DNA of 64,000 nt, taken from positions 617,517 through 681,516 of the forward strand of contig NZ_OLMV01000003.1 of the NCBI RefSeq assembly GCF_900292075.1, given 5' to 3'. Both the position numbers and the translations under genes were made by a program. A model generated the notes under the pieces. The model was not told the DNA's origin and searched no databases. It saw only the letters and a program-made list of their open reading frames with translations. This DNA is from Microbacterium timonense. Lineage in GTDB: Bacteria > Actinomycetota > Actinomycetes > Actinomycetales > Microbacteriaceae. The number at the start of each line of letters is the position of its first letter. Position 1 is the first letter of the stretch. Positions 1 to 7,603 of the stretch are shown piece by piece.

Positions 1-1
1 C

Positions 2-265
2 GTCGCGACGGATGTCGCGGCGCGAGGCATTCACGTCGACGACATCGACCTCGTGATCCAGGCCGACCCTCCCGACGAGTTCAAGGCGTACCTGCATCGG
101 GCGGGCCGGACCGGCCGCGCCGGCCGGCCCGGTACGGTCGTGACCCTCGTGACACGCGCTCGTCGCGAGCGCCTCGCCGAGCTGCTCGAGCGCGCTGACA
201 TCGAGGCGCCGTTCGTCGAGGCTCGTCCCGGAGACGCTGTGCTCGACGAGCTCGCGCGTCAGTAG
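2..265 (+). CDS. DEAD/DEAH-box RNA helicase, C-terminal fragment (5' end outside window)
   Basis: Only the last 87 codons are present; the gene is cut by the window edge, so no start is visible. Helicase motif V ([12 protein letters not shown]) and motif VI ([10 protein letters not shown]) are intact, which places this in the RecA-like domain 2 of superfamily 2 DEAD-box RNA helicases. The protein ends soon after motif VI with no long RGG or basic tail, resembling short RhlE-like helicases, which unwind structured RNA in ribosome assembly or mRNA turnover. The stop TAG is 26 bases from the convergent tetR stop. The family call is firm; the precise member cannot be told from the fragment. Confidence 0.85.
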   Translation, partial: VATDVAARGIHVDDIDLVIQADPPDEFKAYLHRAGRTGRAGRPGTVVTLVTRARRERLAELLERADIEAPFVEARPGDAVLDELARQ

Positions 266-291
266 CGCAGGGCGTCACCGGCAGCGACCGG

Positions 292-954
292 TCAGTCCTC
301 CGGACCGCGTCCGATCGTCGCCACTCGTTCGGGGTCGGCGCCGAGCGCCAGCAGCCGCGAGCGCAGCGCGACCTCCGCCCGGCGGTACGGTTCGGCGCTC
401 CCGTGCAGGAGGGAGCGGGTGTTCGCGGCCTCCAGGAACGAGACCATCTCGAACGTCAACTGTCGTGCCTCGTCGAGCAGCGGAAGCTCTCCGGCGGCCA
501 TCGCGTGCTCGAGGCTGACGGTGAGGTAGTCCTCCCATTCGCTCGATGCGGCCGTGATCGCGTCGCGCACGACGCCTGGTTTGGCATCGAACTCCACCGA
601 GGTGGCGGCGAAGAAGCAGCCGCCGCGGAAGACACGGTCGCGGGAGTAGGCCAGCCAGTGCTCGAGAAGGGCGCACACGCGCTCGAGGCCGCGTGGCGTG
701 CCAGCGCGGGCCGGCGCGACGACACGCTCGATGAAGACGTCTCGTGCTGCCGACACGACCGCCAGCTGCAGCTGCTCCTTGGAGCCGAAGAGCGTCGCGA
801 TGCCGCTCTTGCTGTAGCCCGAGGCATCCGCCAGCCGGCCGATCGTGAGACCGTCCAAGCCGTCGACGGTCGCGGTGTCGACGGCGTGCGCCAGCACGAT
901 GCGACGGGATTCATCGCCCCGCACGCGCCGGCCGTCAGTTGGTGCTTGTGCCAC
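292..954 (-). CDS. TetR/AcrR family transcriptional repressor
   Basis: This 220-residue protein has the usual TetR length. The N-terminal helix-turn-helix is at about residues 35-58 (LTIGRLADASGYSKSGIATL, followed by FGSKEQL). The C-terminal half contains RGGCFFAATSVEFD, a pattern common in TetR proteins of actinobacteria that sense small hydrophobic molecules. The start is a GTG whose first base lies 14 bases from a tandem pair of palindromes in the divergent intergenic region. It most likely represses itself and the divergent alpha/beta hydrolase. The ligand cannot be inferred. Confidence 0.88.
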   Translation of the reverse strand: MAQAPTDGRRVRGDESRRIVLAHAVDTATVDGLDGLTIGRLADASGYSKSGIATLFGSKEQLQLAVVSAARDVFIERVVAPARAGTPRGLERVCALLEHWLAYSRDRVFRGGCFFAATSVEFDAKPGVVRDAITAASSEWEDYLTVSLEHAMAAGELPLLDEARQLTFEMVSFLEAANTRSLLHGSAEPYRRAEVALRSRLLALGADPERVATIGRGPED

Positions 955-968
955 ACAGACAGGTTACC

Positions 969-1005
969 GTACGATCGTTCGTATTCATACGTACGATCGT
1001 TCGTA
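969..1005. promoter_or_regulatory. Two tandem TetR-type operators in the divergent tetR/hydrolase promoter
   Basis: The 15-base sequence GTACGATCGTTCGTA occurs twice, at 969-983 and 991-1005, exactly 22 bases apart (two helical turns). Each copy contains the inverted repeat TACGA-N4-TCGTA. The pair sits between the divergent starts at 954 and 1022, so bound repressor would cover both promoters. The 22-base spacing suggests two dimers on the same DNA face. Assignment to the adjacent TetR protein is inferred from position. Confidence 0.75.
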
Positions 1006-1021
1006 CATCGATGGAGAAGTC

Positions 1022-1966
1022 ATGGATGCTGTGATGGTTACTGCTCGGTCCGCCGTCAACGCCGCAGCGGTGGTCTCGCCGCGACGGGCGGCGGCGCTCG
1101 CCCTGCCGCTGTTCGCGCATGTCGCGCGACCTCGGCCCGTCCACGCGGATGATGAGCCGACCATGTCGCGTGCGCGGCGCGGGAACGTGCACATCCCAGG
1201 CGTCGACGGCCGCGGCGTGGACGTCGATACGTACGAGTGGGGGCGCGGGTCGCGCGTCGTCGTCCTCGCTCACGGCTGGGACGGCAGGGCGAGCCAGTTC
1301 TCCCGCCTGGTCCGGGAGCTGGTGTCGGAGGGTCACCGCGTCGTCGCGTTCGATGCGCCCGCCCATGGCGGGTCGGCAGGCCACCGGACATACCTGGTGG
1401 ACTGGCTCTCGGTGTTCGGCCGTCTGCAGGAGCGCCACGGCGACTTCCACGCCATCGTCGGGCACTCCTTCGGGGGCCTGGCCGCCCTCGTCGGTGTCGC
1501 CGGAGGCACCGCAGCGCGTCGCGTCGTGACCATCGCCGCTCCCGCCGACGCGGATCTTCTGCTCACGCAGTTCCAGGGGATGCTCGGCTACTCCGACACC
1601 GTGGCAGCACAGGTGCGCGAGCGATTCGCGCGGCGCTACTTCCCCGGCGAGGCCGACCCGTTCGCCTGGCTGTCGAGCGTTCGCAGGCCACTTCCGGCGG
1701 GGACCCCGCTCCTCGTGGCCCACGATGTCGGTGACCGTGTCGTGCCGTTCTCAGAAGCGGCCCGGATCGCGCACGCGAACCCCGGCGGGCGGCTGCTGTC
1801 GACCAACGGCCTGGGCCACAACCGCATCCTAGGAGCGGACGAGGTGCTTGATGCCGTGCTCGACCATGTGAGCCCCGCGGAGATCGGGTCGGGGCCTCGC
1901 CCGCCTGCTCTCGAGGCCGCGGATGTACCGGTGTCCCGAGGCGAGCCGGTCGCCGCTCCGCGTTGA
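1022..1966 (+). CDS. Alpha/beta hydrolase, probably exported or membrane-linked
   Basis: The 314-residue product has an alpha/beta hydrolase fold. The nucleophile elbow is GHSFGG, the likely acid is in HDVGDRVVPF and the catalytic His is in GLGHNRIL, giving a complete Ser-Asp-His triad. The oxyanion strand VVLAHGWDG precedes it. I chose ATG 1022 because GGAGAAG ends about 3-9 bases upstream; the open frame extends further but runs through the operators. Residues 13-41 are Ala/Leu-rich and could be a weak signal or anchor. It is divergent from tetR and probably its target. The substrate (ester, lipid or xenobiotic) is unknown. Confidence 0.85.
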   Translation: MDAVMVTARSAVNAAAVVSPRRAAALALPLFAHVARPRPVHADDEPTMSRARRGNVHIPGVDGRGVDVDTYEWGRGSRVVVLAHGWDGRASQFSRLVRELVSEGHRVVAFDAPAHGGSAGHRTYLVDWLSVFGRLQERHGDFHAIVGHSFGGLAALVGVAGGTAARRVVTIAAPADADLLLTQFQGMLGYSDTVAAQVRERFARRYFPGEADPFAWLSSVRRPLPAGTPLLVAHDVGDRVVPFSEAARIAHANPGGRLLSTNGLGHNRILGADEVLDAVLDHVSPAEIGSGPRPPALEAADVPVSRGEPVAAPR

Positions 1967-2013
1967 GGCGCAGCCGGTCTGCGTCCCGCCTCCGACTCGT
2001 GCCGACGGGGGAA

Positions 2014-3141
2014 TCAGAAGAGCCGGTCGACCGCCTCGGGTGCGGCGACCCCGGTGCGGCCGGCGAGACCCTCTCGCCACGCCGCTGCCGCCCGACCGCG
2101 CGAGGTCACCACGATCGGCGCGCTGCGCGCATCCGCCCGATCGGCCAGTCCCGATACGGGGGCGCCACGCGGGTTCTCGTCCTCGGCGCTGCCGTCGAGT
2201 CCGTGCACGCGCAGCAGCGGCCGCACCCGCTTGGCCAGCCACGCCCGGTACGCCTTGGGTGCGTTCGCCGTCACCCCCGGGTACAGCCCGCAGTACGACG
2301 AGACCAGTTCCGGGTGGCGCTCCGCGAGCCATTGCATGAACCACTGTTTGGCGCCCGGGCGCAGGTGGAGCGCGCCGTAGACGACCCGTACGGCACCCGC
2401 CTGCTTGATGCGGGTGAGCGCGTGGTCGATGGCGGAGATCGAGTCGGTGAGGTGCGGAACGATGGGCATGAGGAACACCGTCACGCGGAAGCCGGCCTCC
2501 GTCGCGGCTCGAACCGTCTCGAGACGGGCGCTGGCGGTCGGCGTCCCGGGCTCGACGAGGTGCTGGAGCTCGTCGTCGAACACGGCGATCGACATCGCGA
2601 GGGTCACGTGCACCTGCGCCGCGGCATCCGTCAGCAGGGGCAGGTCACGCCGCAGCAGAGTCCCCTTGGTGAGGATGGAGAAGGGTGTACCCGACTCGGT
2701 CAGAGCCGAGACGATGCCGGGCATGAGCTTATAGCGGCCCTCGGCGCGCTGATAAGGGTCGGTGTTCGTGCCGAGCATGACCGGCTGGTGCTGCCAGGTG
2801 CCGCGGCGCAGCTCCTTCTGGAGCACCTCGGCCACGTTGACCTTCACCACCACCTGGGTGTCGAAATCGCGCCCCGCGTCGAGCTCGAGGTACTCGTGCG
2901 TGCCCCGGGCGAAACAGTACACGCATGCATGACTGCAGCCCCGATAGGGGTTCACGGTCCAGTCGAACGGCATGGCGGACGCGCTCGGGACGTGGTTGAG
3001 GGCGGACTTGCAGAGCACCTCGTGGAACGTCACGCCGGCGAACTCGGGCGTGGTGACCGAGCGCACCAGTCCGTTCAGCTGCTCGAGTCCCGGCAGGGCC
3101 CCGGCATCCGCCACTCCCAGCTCCTGACCCTGCCATCGCAT
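2014..3141 (-). CDS. Radical SAM protein, Rv2578c family
   Basis: This is a 375-residue protein. The radical SAM cluster motif is CSHACVYC (CxxxCxxC), within NPYRGCSHACVYCFARGTHE, so it should bind a 4Fe-4S cluster and cleave S-adenosylmethionine. The context resembles SplB-like and Rv2578c-family proteins; members have no settled reaction. I set the start at the ATG reading MRWQGQELG, because the longer frame upstream is arginine-rich shadow sequence overlapping the divergent gene. About 120 bases separate it from the divergent carboxypeptidase gene. The C-terminal 40 residues are low-complexity. Confidence 0.82.
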   Translation of the reverse strand: MRWQGQELGVADAGALPGLEQLNGLVRSVTTPEFAGVTFHEVLCKSALNHVPSASAMPFDWTVNPYRGCSHACVYCFARGTHEYLELDAGRDFDTQVVVKVNVAEVLQKELRRGTWQHQPVMLGTNTDPYQRAEGRYKLMPGIVSALTESGTPFSILTKGTLLRRDLPLLTDAAAQVHVTLAMSIAVFDDELQHLVEPGTPTASARLETVRAATEAGFRVTVFLMPIVPHLTDSISAIDHALTRIKQAGAVRVVYGALHLRPGAKQWFMQWLAERHPELVSSYCGLYPGVTANAPKAYRAWLAKRVRPLLRVHGLDGSAEDENPRGAPVSGLADRADARSAPIVVTSRGRAAAAWREGLAGRTGVAAPEAVDRLF

Positions 3142-3248
3142 GACTCCATGAGAACAAAGCTTCGAACTTAAGTCAAGACAACGGACGGCGGGTATAGAAC
3201 ATCGCCTGATGGATGCCGTTCGCCTGGCGGAATGCCCTCGGCGCGGGT

Positions 3249-3254
3249 CACAAT
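3249..3254 (+). promoter_or_regulatory. Putative -10 box (CACAAT) for a leaderless transcript
   Basis: CACAAT ends 7 bases before the GTG at 3262, the spacing expected when transcription starts at the start codon itself. The same arrangement precedes several other genes in this window (26320, 29562, 39501), which supports choosing that GTG. Confidence 0.45.
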
Positions 3255-3261
3255 GGCTTGC

Positions 3262-4470
3262 GTGACCGAGCCTGGCGGGCTCGCGACCCCCCGAGCCGCC
3301 CCCGAGACTCGTCGTGCCGCCCGAGCGATGCGCGAAGAGGCCGAGAGGCGTGCGCGCGCAACGGCATCCGTCCCCGCCGTGACCCCGTCGGGTCCGCTCT
3401 CCACCGCGCCGCTTTCGCCGGTGCTTTCGCCGACGCCGCCACCGGTCACCGGGACGGCTCGTCCGTCCGCAGCCACGCGACGGGCAGCGCGCGCCGCCCA
3501 GCTGCTGGATGCGGACGAGCAGACTCCGGCGCCGCACCATGCCGGTCCGCGACGGGTGACCCGGCGGATCGCGGTGATCGCGGGACTCGGAGTGGGGGCG
3601 GTGCTGCTCATGGGATCGGCGGCGATGACCGCCATGATGCTTCCGGCTGCGTCGGACGGCGGCGCCGACGCCGCGCTCTCACTGCGCGCGCAGCCGCCCA
3701 CGATCGAGCAGCTCCCCGTTCCGCAGATGGAGCAGTCCCCGCCGTCGGCCGACATCTGCACCATCCCGGAGATCAGCGCGGCACTGCAGGCCGGCGACGA
3801 CGAGGCGGTGATCATCGCCGCGGGCGGCGGAGAGGCCTTCCGGGCTGCCGTCGTGGACGGACGGGCCCCGTGCATCGACCTCGGCGACTCGGCCCGCACC
3901 TGGACCGTCATCGACAAGGTTCGGCCCGCGAACCCGATCGACTATCGACCCGCCGGCCTGCTCTCTCCGCCGGGAGTGCGCAACCTCGAGGGCGGCGCGT
4001 TGCGCACGGACGCCGCATCCGCCCTCGCCTCGCTGGCTGCCGCGGCGCAGAGCGCGGGGGCGGGTGAGATCGCCCTCGAGAGCGGGTTCCGCTCGTACGA
4101 GACGCAGCAGGAGACGTACGGACGGCACCACTCCGAACGCGGTGAGGGGGCCGACCAGGTGAGCGCGCGGCCGGGATACAGCGAGCACCAGCTGGGGCTG
4201 AGTGCCGACGTGGTGGCGTGTGCCGGCGCATGCGGCACCCTCGACGAGCTGGCCGGCTCACCTCAGGGGCAGTGGATCGCCGCGCACGCCTGGGAGCACG
4301 GCTGGATCGTCCGCTACGTCGAGGGCGCCACTCCGGTCACCGGCTACCTGCCGGAGCCCTGGCACCTCCGCTATGTCGGACCGGAGCTGGCCAAGGCCTA
4401 TCACGACGGCGGGTGGACCTCGTTGGAGGAGTTCTTCGCCCTGCCGCCGGCGCCCGCCTACGTCGGCTGA
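3262..4470 (+). CDS. M15-family D-alanyl-D-alanine carboxypeptidase (VanY type), membrane-anchored
   Basis: The protein has a basic Ala/Arg-rich cytoplasmic N-terminus, one transmembrane segment (about residues 105-130, IAVIAGLGVGAVLLMGSAAM) and a secreted C-terminal peptidase domain. Zinc-site motifs of the M15B/VanY family are clear: SEHQLGLSADV (SxHxxGxxxD) and EPWHLRYVG (PWHxRYVG), preceded by SGFRSYETQ. It should trim the terminal D-Ala of peptidoglycan stem peptides outside the cell. No vanRS-like genes are near, so it is more likely a housekeeping wall enzyme than a resistance gene. The start is uncertain: GTG 3262 fits a leaderless promoter, while ATG 3253 and 3232 are in frame. Confidence 0.85.
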   Translation: MTEPGGLATPRAAPETRRAARAMREEAERRARATASVPAVTPSGPLSTAPLSPVLSPTPPPVTGTARPSAATRRAARAAQLLDADEQTPAPHHAGPRRVTRRIAVIAGLGVGAVLLMGSAAMTAMMLPAASDGGADAALSLRAQPPTIEQLPVPQMEQSPPSADICTIPEISAALQAGDDEAVIIAAGGGEAFRAAVVDGRAPCIDLGDSARTWTVIDKVRPANPIDYRPAGLLSPPGVRNLEGGALRTDAASALASLAAAAQSAGAGEIALESGFRSYETQQETYGRHHSERGEGADQVSARPGYSEHQLGLSADVVACAGACGTLDELAGSPQGQWIAAHAWEHGWIVRYVEGATPVTGYLPEPWHLRYVGPELAKAYHDGGWTSLEEFFALPPAPAYVG

Positions 4471-4522
4471 CCCGCGGAACTGAATCCCAGCGATCGTGAG
4501 ACTGGATGTCGCCGACGAGGCG

Positions 4523-4528
4523 TAGGAT
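4523..4528 (+). promoter_or_regulatory. Putative -10 box (TAGGAT) for the acyl-CoA dehydrogenase gene
   Basis: TAGGAT lies 70 bases upstream of ATG 4598 and 6 bases upstream of an in-frame ATG at 4535. A transcript starting here could be leaderless at 4535 or carry a 63-base leader ending in AGAGAGAGG before 4598. Confidence 0.4.
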
Positions 4529-4597
4529 CGATCCATGCCGCGGCCGCACGGACCGCAGGCTCGACGCAGCTCGACGAAGAGAGAGGTTTCGCCTGCC

Positions 4598-5761
4598 ATG
4601 GAGCGGGATATCTACGACGAGGACCACGAAGCGTTCCGCGACGTCGTCAAGGAGTTCATCAAGCGCTACGCCTCCGACGAGAAGCGCAAGCAGTGGGACC
4701 AGGACGGCGAGATCGACCGGGCCACGATGCGCGCGGCGGGCGAGGCGGGCATCATCGGTCTGTCGGTGCCGGAGGAGTTCGGCGGTGCAGGCATGCTGCA
4801 GGACTACCGGTTCCGCTCCGTCGTGCTCGAAGAGACCATCGGCGCCGGTCTCGGGTCGCTGGCCGGCGCTCTCGGCATCCAGGATGATCTGGCCGTGCCC
4901 TACATCGTGCACATGGGCACGCAGGAGCAGAAGGAGAAGTGGCTGCCCGGCATGGCCAGCGGCGAGATCCTCGGCGCCCTCGCGATGACCGAGCCGGGCG
5001 CGGGCAGCGACCTGCGCGGCATCAAGACCACCGCGAAGCGGGTGGAGGGCGGCTACGTCGTCAACGGCGCCAAGACGTTCATCTCGTCGGGCAAGACCGC
5101 CGACATGGTCGTCACGTTCGTCAAGACCGGCGAAGGCAACCGCCCGGATGCCTTCAGCCTTCTCATCCTCGAGAACGGCATGGCCGGCTTTGACCACGGC
5201 AAGAAGCTCGAGAAGATGGGCTTCCACGGCTGGGACACCGCCGAGCTCTCCTTCAGCGACGTCTTCGTCCCCGAAGAGAACCTCATCGGCGGCAAGGAGG
5301 GCCTCGGCTTCATCCAGCTCATGATGAACCTGCCGCTCGAGCGACTCTCGATCGGCGTGGCCGCGGCCGCCGCCGGCGAGGCCGCATTCGTCTGGACGCG
5401 CGACTACACGCTGAGCCGCGAGGCCTTCGGCCAGTCCATCGCCGACTTCCAGAACACCCGATTCAAGCTCGCCGACATGGCGACGACCGTCGACGTCATG
5501 TGGGCGTACATCGACCGCGCGATGATGCTCTACAAGGACGAGAAGCTCACCGCCGAAGAGGCTGCGAAGGTCAAGTTCTGGGCGACCGAGCGGGAGTGGG
5601 AGCTGCTCGACACCGGCGTGCAGCTGCACGGCGGCTACGGCTACATCACCGAGTACCCCATCGCGCGCGCCTTCCTCGACGCGCGTGTGCACCGCATCTA
5701 CGGCGGCACGAACGAGATCATGCGCGACATCGTCTCGCGTCAGATCGTCGGCAAGCGCTGA
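4598..5761 (+). CDS. Acyl-CoA dehydrogenase, long-chain (LCAD) type
   Basis: This 387-residue flavoprotein has the normal length for acyl-CoA dehydrogenases, which introduce the first double bond in fatty-acid beta-oxidation and pass electrons to ETF. Signature motifs are AMTEPGAGSDLRG and LHGGYGYITEYPIARAFLDA. Near the C-terminus the sequence reads IYGGTNEIM, with Gly where MCAD has its catalytic Glu; this is the LCAD/isovaleryl-type arrangement, where the base comes from the alternative position, here probably Glu248 in LPLERL. I chose ATG 4598 (MERDIYDEDHEAF) from family N-termini and a GA-rich ribosome site. No other beta-oxidation genes are adjacent. Confidence 0.9.
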   Translation: MERDIYDEDHEAFRDVVKEFIKRYASDEKRKQWDQDGEIDRATMRAAGEAGIIGLSVPEEFGGAGMLQDYRFRSVVLEETIGAGLGSLAGALGIQDDLAVPYIVHMGTQEQKEKWLPGMASGEILGALAMTEPGAGSDLRGIKTTAKRVEGGYVVNGAKTFISSGKTADMVVTFVKTGEGNRPDAFSLLILENGMAGFDHGKKLEKMGFHGWDTAELSFSDVFVPEENLIGGKEGLGFIQLMMNLPLERLSIGVAAAAAGEAAFVWTRDYTLSREAFGQSIADFQNTRFKLADMATTVDVMWAYIDRAMMLYKDEKLTAEEAAKVKFWATEREWELLDTGVQLHGGYGYITEYPIARAFLDARVHRIYGGTNEIMRDIVSRQIVGKR

Positions 5762-5851
5762 CTCCCGACGGATGCCGCGACCCGCGCGCACTCTGACGCG
5801 ATGGGTCGCCGCATCGAGTGCCGGCGGGAAAGGCCCCTGCACTACTGAGGG

Positions 5852-6727
5852 TTACGAGCGGGCCTCCGCGGCGAGGCGCTGAGATTTCGGCGCGGGGGAT
5901 GCCGCACCGGTTCGCCAGTAGCCGCAGAAGCTCACGAGGTCCTTCGCAAGACCGCGCTCGCCGACGAGGTGCCGTCGTCCGTCGGTGGGCAGGGCCTGCT
6001 CACCCACGAGGTACGCATGGAACGGGGCATCCGGCAGGGCTGCGTCCTTCAGCGCCTGCAGCGCGGGCGTTCCGGGCTTCACGCCGTGCTCGCGGACGAT
6101 CCACCTCACCGTGACCCCAGCGGGGTGGGGGAACTCGAGGGCGTCGCCGGCCGAAGGCACCTCGACGATGGCCAGACCGGACGCGCCGGCGGGAAGGGCG
6201 GCGCAGATGCCGGCGACCGCGGGAAGGCCCGTCTCATCCGCGACCAGGACCACGCGGTCCACGCCGCGCTCGGGATTGAACGCGAGCCCCTCGTCGATGA
6301 TCACGACGCTCTCACCCGGCGTGCACGTCTCGGCCCAGCGCGACGCCGGTCCGGCCGTGCCGTCGGCGACGGAGCCGTGGAGCACGAAGTCGACGTCGAT
6401 CTCGGCACCGGTGTTCGCGGTCGCGGGCCGGAAGGCGCGCAGCGTGTAGTTGCGCATCACGGGGCGGACGCCGTCGGGGATGCGGAGGTACTTCAGGTAG
6501 CCGAACAGCTTGTTGGCCTTCGCGGGCAGCCGCTCGAGGCCTTCGTCGCCGCCGAGCGGAAGGAAGATCCGGAACCACTGGTCATAGCCCATGGGCCGGA
6601 ATCGTTCGACCTCACCACCACCGAGCGTGACACGCATCCAGTGTGGTGAGAGGCGTTCGGTGCGTAGCACCGTGAGATGGACGAGTTGCTGCGTCTCGGG
6701 CTTGACGAGTCGACTGGCCTGGGCCAT
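5852..6727 (-). CDS. Siderophore-interacting protein (flavin ferric-siderophore reductase family)
   Basis: This 291-residue cytoplasmic protein belongs to the SIP/ViuB family of FAD-dependent reductases that release iron from ferric siderophores. The FAD-binding motif is visible in VMRNYTLRAFRP (RxYTxR), followed by an extended DFVLHG strand and the C-terminal NAD(P)-binding half (VVLVADETGLPAV). It starts 24 bases after the stop of the ECF T component on the same strand, so it is probably the last gene of that operon. An iron box upstream of the ATPase gene supports iron control. The physiological electron donor and ferric chelate are unknown. Confidence 0.88.
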   Translation of the reverse strand: MAQASRLVKPETQQLVHLTVLRTERLSPHWMRVTLGGGEVERFRPMGYDQWFRIFLPLGGDEGLERLPAKANKLFGYLKYLRIPDGVRPVMRNYTLRAFRPATANTGAEIDVDFVLHGSVADGTAGPASRWAETCTPGESVVIIDEGLAFNPERGVDRVVLVADETGLPAVAGICAALPAGASGLAIVEVPSAGDALEFPHPAGVTVRWIVREHGVKPGTPALQALKDAALPDAPFHAYLVGEQALPTDGRRHLVGERGLAKDLVSFCGYWRTGAASPAPKSQRLAAEARS

Positions 6728-6751
6728 GCGTCCTCCGGATGGTCGGGGAGC

Positions 6752-7603
6752 CTATGCGAGGCCCCAGGGGAAGAGTGCGGCGAAGAGGGCTGCCGAGACC
6801 GCCCAGAAGGCCACGACGAACACGCTGTCGCGCACCCGCCAGGGCACCAGATGGCGTTCCGTGCGGTCCGCGTACGCCCCGAACGCACGGGCATCCATCG
6901 CGAGGGCGACGCGTTCCGCATGACGAATGGCCCCCGCCATCAGGGGGACGATGTAGCCGAACCACCGCGCCACGGCGGCGAGCGGGCCGCGTCCGCCGTG
7001 CGCCCCCCGCACGCGATGCGCCTGCCGGATGACATCGAGCTCGTATCCGAAACGCGGCACGAAGCGGAAGGCGGCCAGGGCGGTGTAGCCGATGCGGTAC
7101 GGCACACGCAGCTGCTGCACGCCGGCGCGCACGAGGTCCGGTCCCGTGGTGGACAGGCCCGCGATCAGGGTGAGTGCGACGATGGCCGACAGCCGGAGCC
7201 CCGTGGCGACGCCCACCTCGATGGCGCCGCCGTACATCGTCCACCCGCCGACCTGCCACACGATCACCGACTGGTCGACCCGGGCCGCATCGGTCCAGAG
7301 CGCGAAGCCGAAGCCGATCGCGACAGCCCCGATCGGGAGCGCCAGGAACAGCACCGCGACCAGTCTCCGCGTGAAGCCGACGCCCACCAGAAGCACGGCG
7401 TACGCCAGCAGCAGGAAGGCCGCGGGGGTCGCGGCATCCCGAACGAAGATGAGCAGCGCCATCACCGGCAGCGGTGCCGCGAGCTTGGCGAGCGGGTTGA
7501 GGCCGTACAGGAAGCGGACAGGCGATGTGGCCGCCCGCTGTGCGTACGGGTCCATCGGCGTATGCACCGCCGTGGCGGCGGTGAGCGGCCCGGTGTCGGT
7601 CAC
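6752..7603 (-). CDS. ECF transporter T component (EcfT, transmembrane coupling protein)
   Basis: The 283-residue protein is the energy-coupling membrane subunit of an ECF-type ABC importer. Several hydrophobic segments are visible (for example PVMALLIFV, AFLLLAYAVLLVGVGF, VAVLFLALPIGAVAIGFGF). In the cytoplasmic coupling region, ARG-type motifs appear as AHRVRGAHGG and AMDARAFGA, which contact the ATPases in known EcfT proteins. I start it at GTG 7603, overlapping the ATPase stop in a GTGA arrangement typical of translational coupling; the downstream ATG (MDPYAQR) is an alternative. It lies between the ATPase and the siderophore-interacting protein. Confidence 0.87.
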   Translation of the reverse strand: MTDTGPLTAATAVHTPMDPYAQRAATSPVRFLYGLNPLAKLAAPLPVMALLIFVRDAATPAAFLLLAYAVLLVGVGFTRRLVAVLFLALPIGAVAIGFGFALWTDAARVDQSVIVWQVGGWTMYGGAIEVGVATGLRLSAIVALTLIAGLSTTGPDLVRAGVQQLRVPYRIGYTALAAFRFVPRFGYELDVIRQAHRVRGAHGGRGPLAAVARWFGYIVPLMAGAIRHAERVALAMDARAFGAYADRTERHLVPWRVRDSVFVVAFWAVSAALFAALFPWGLA

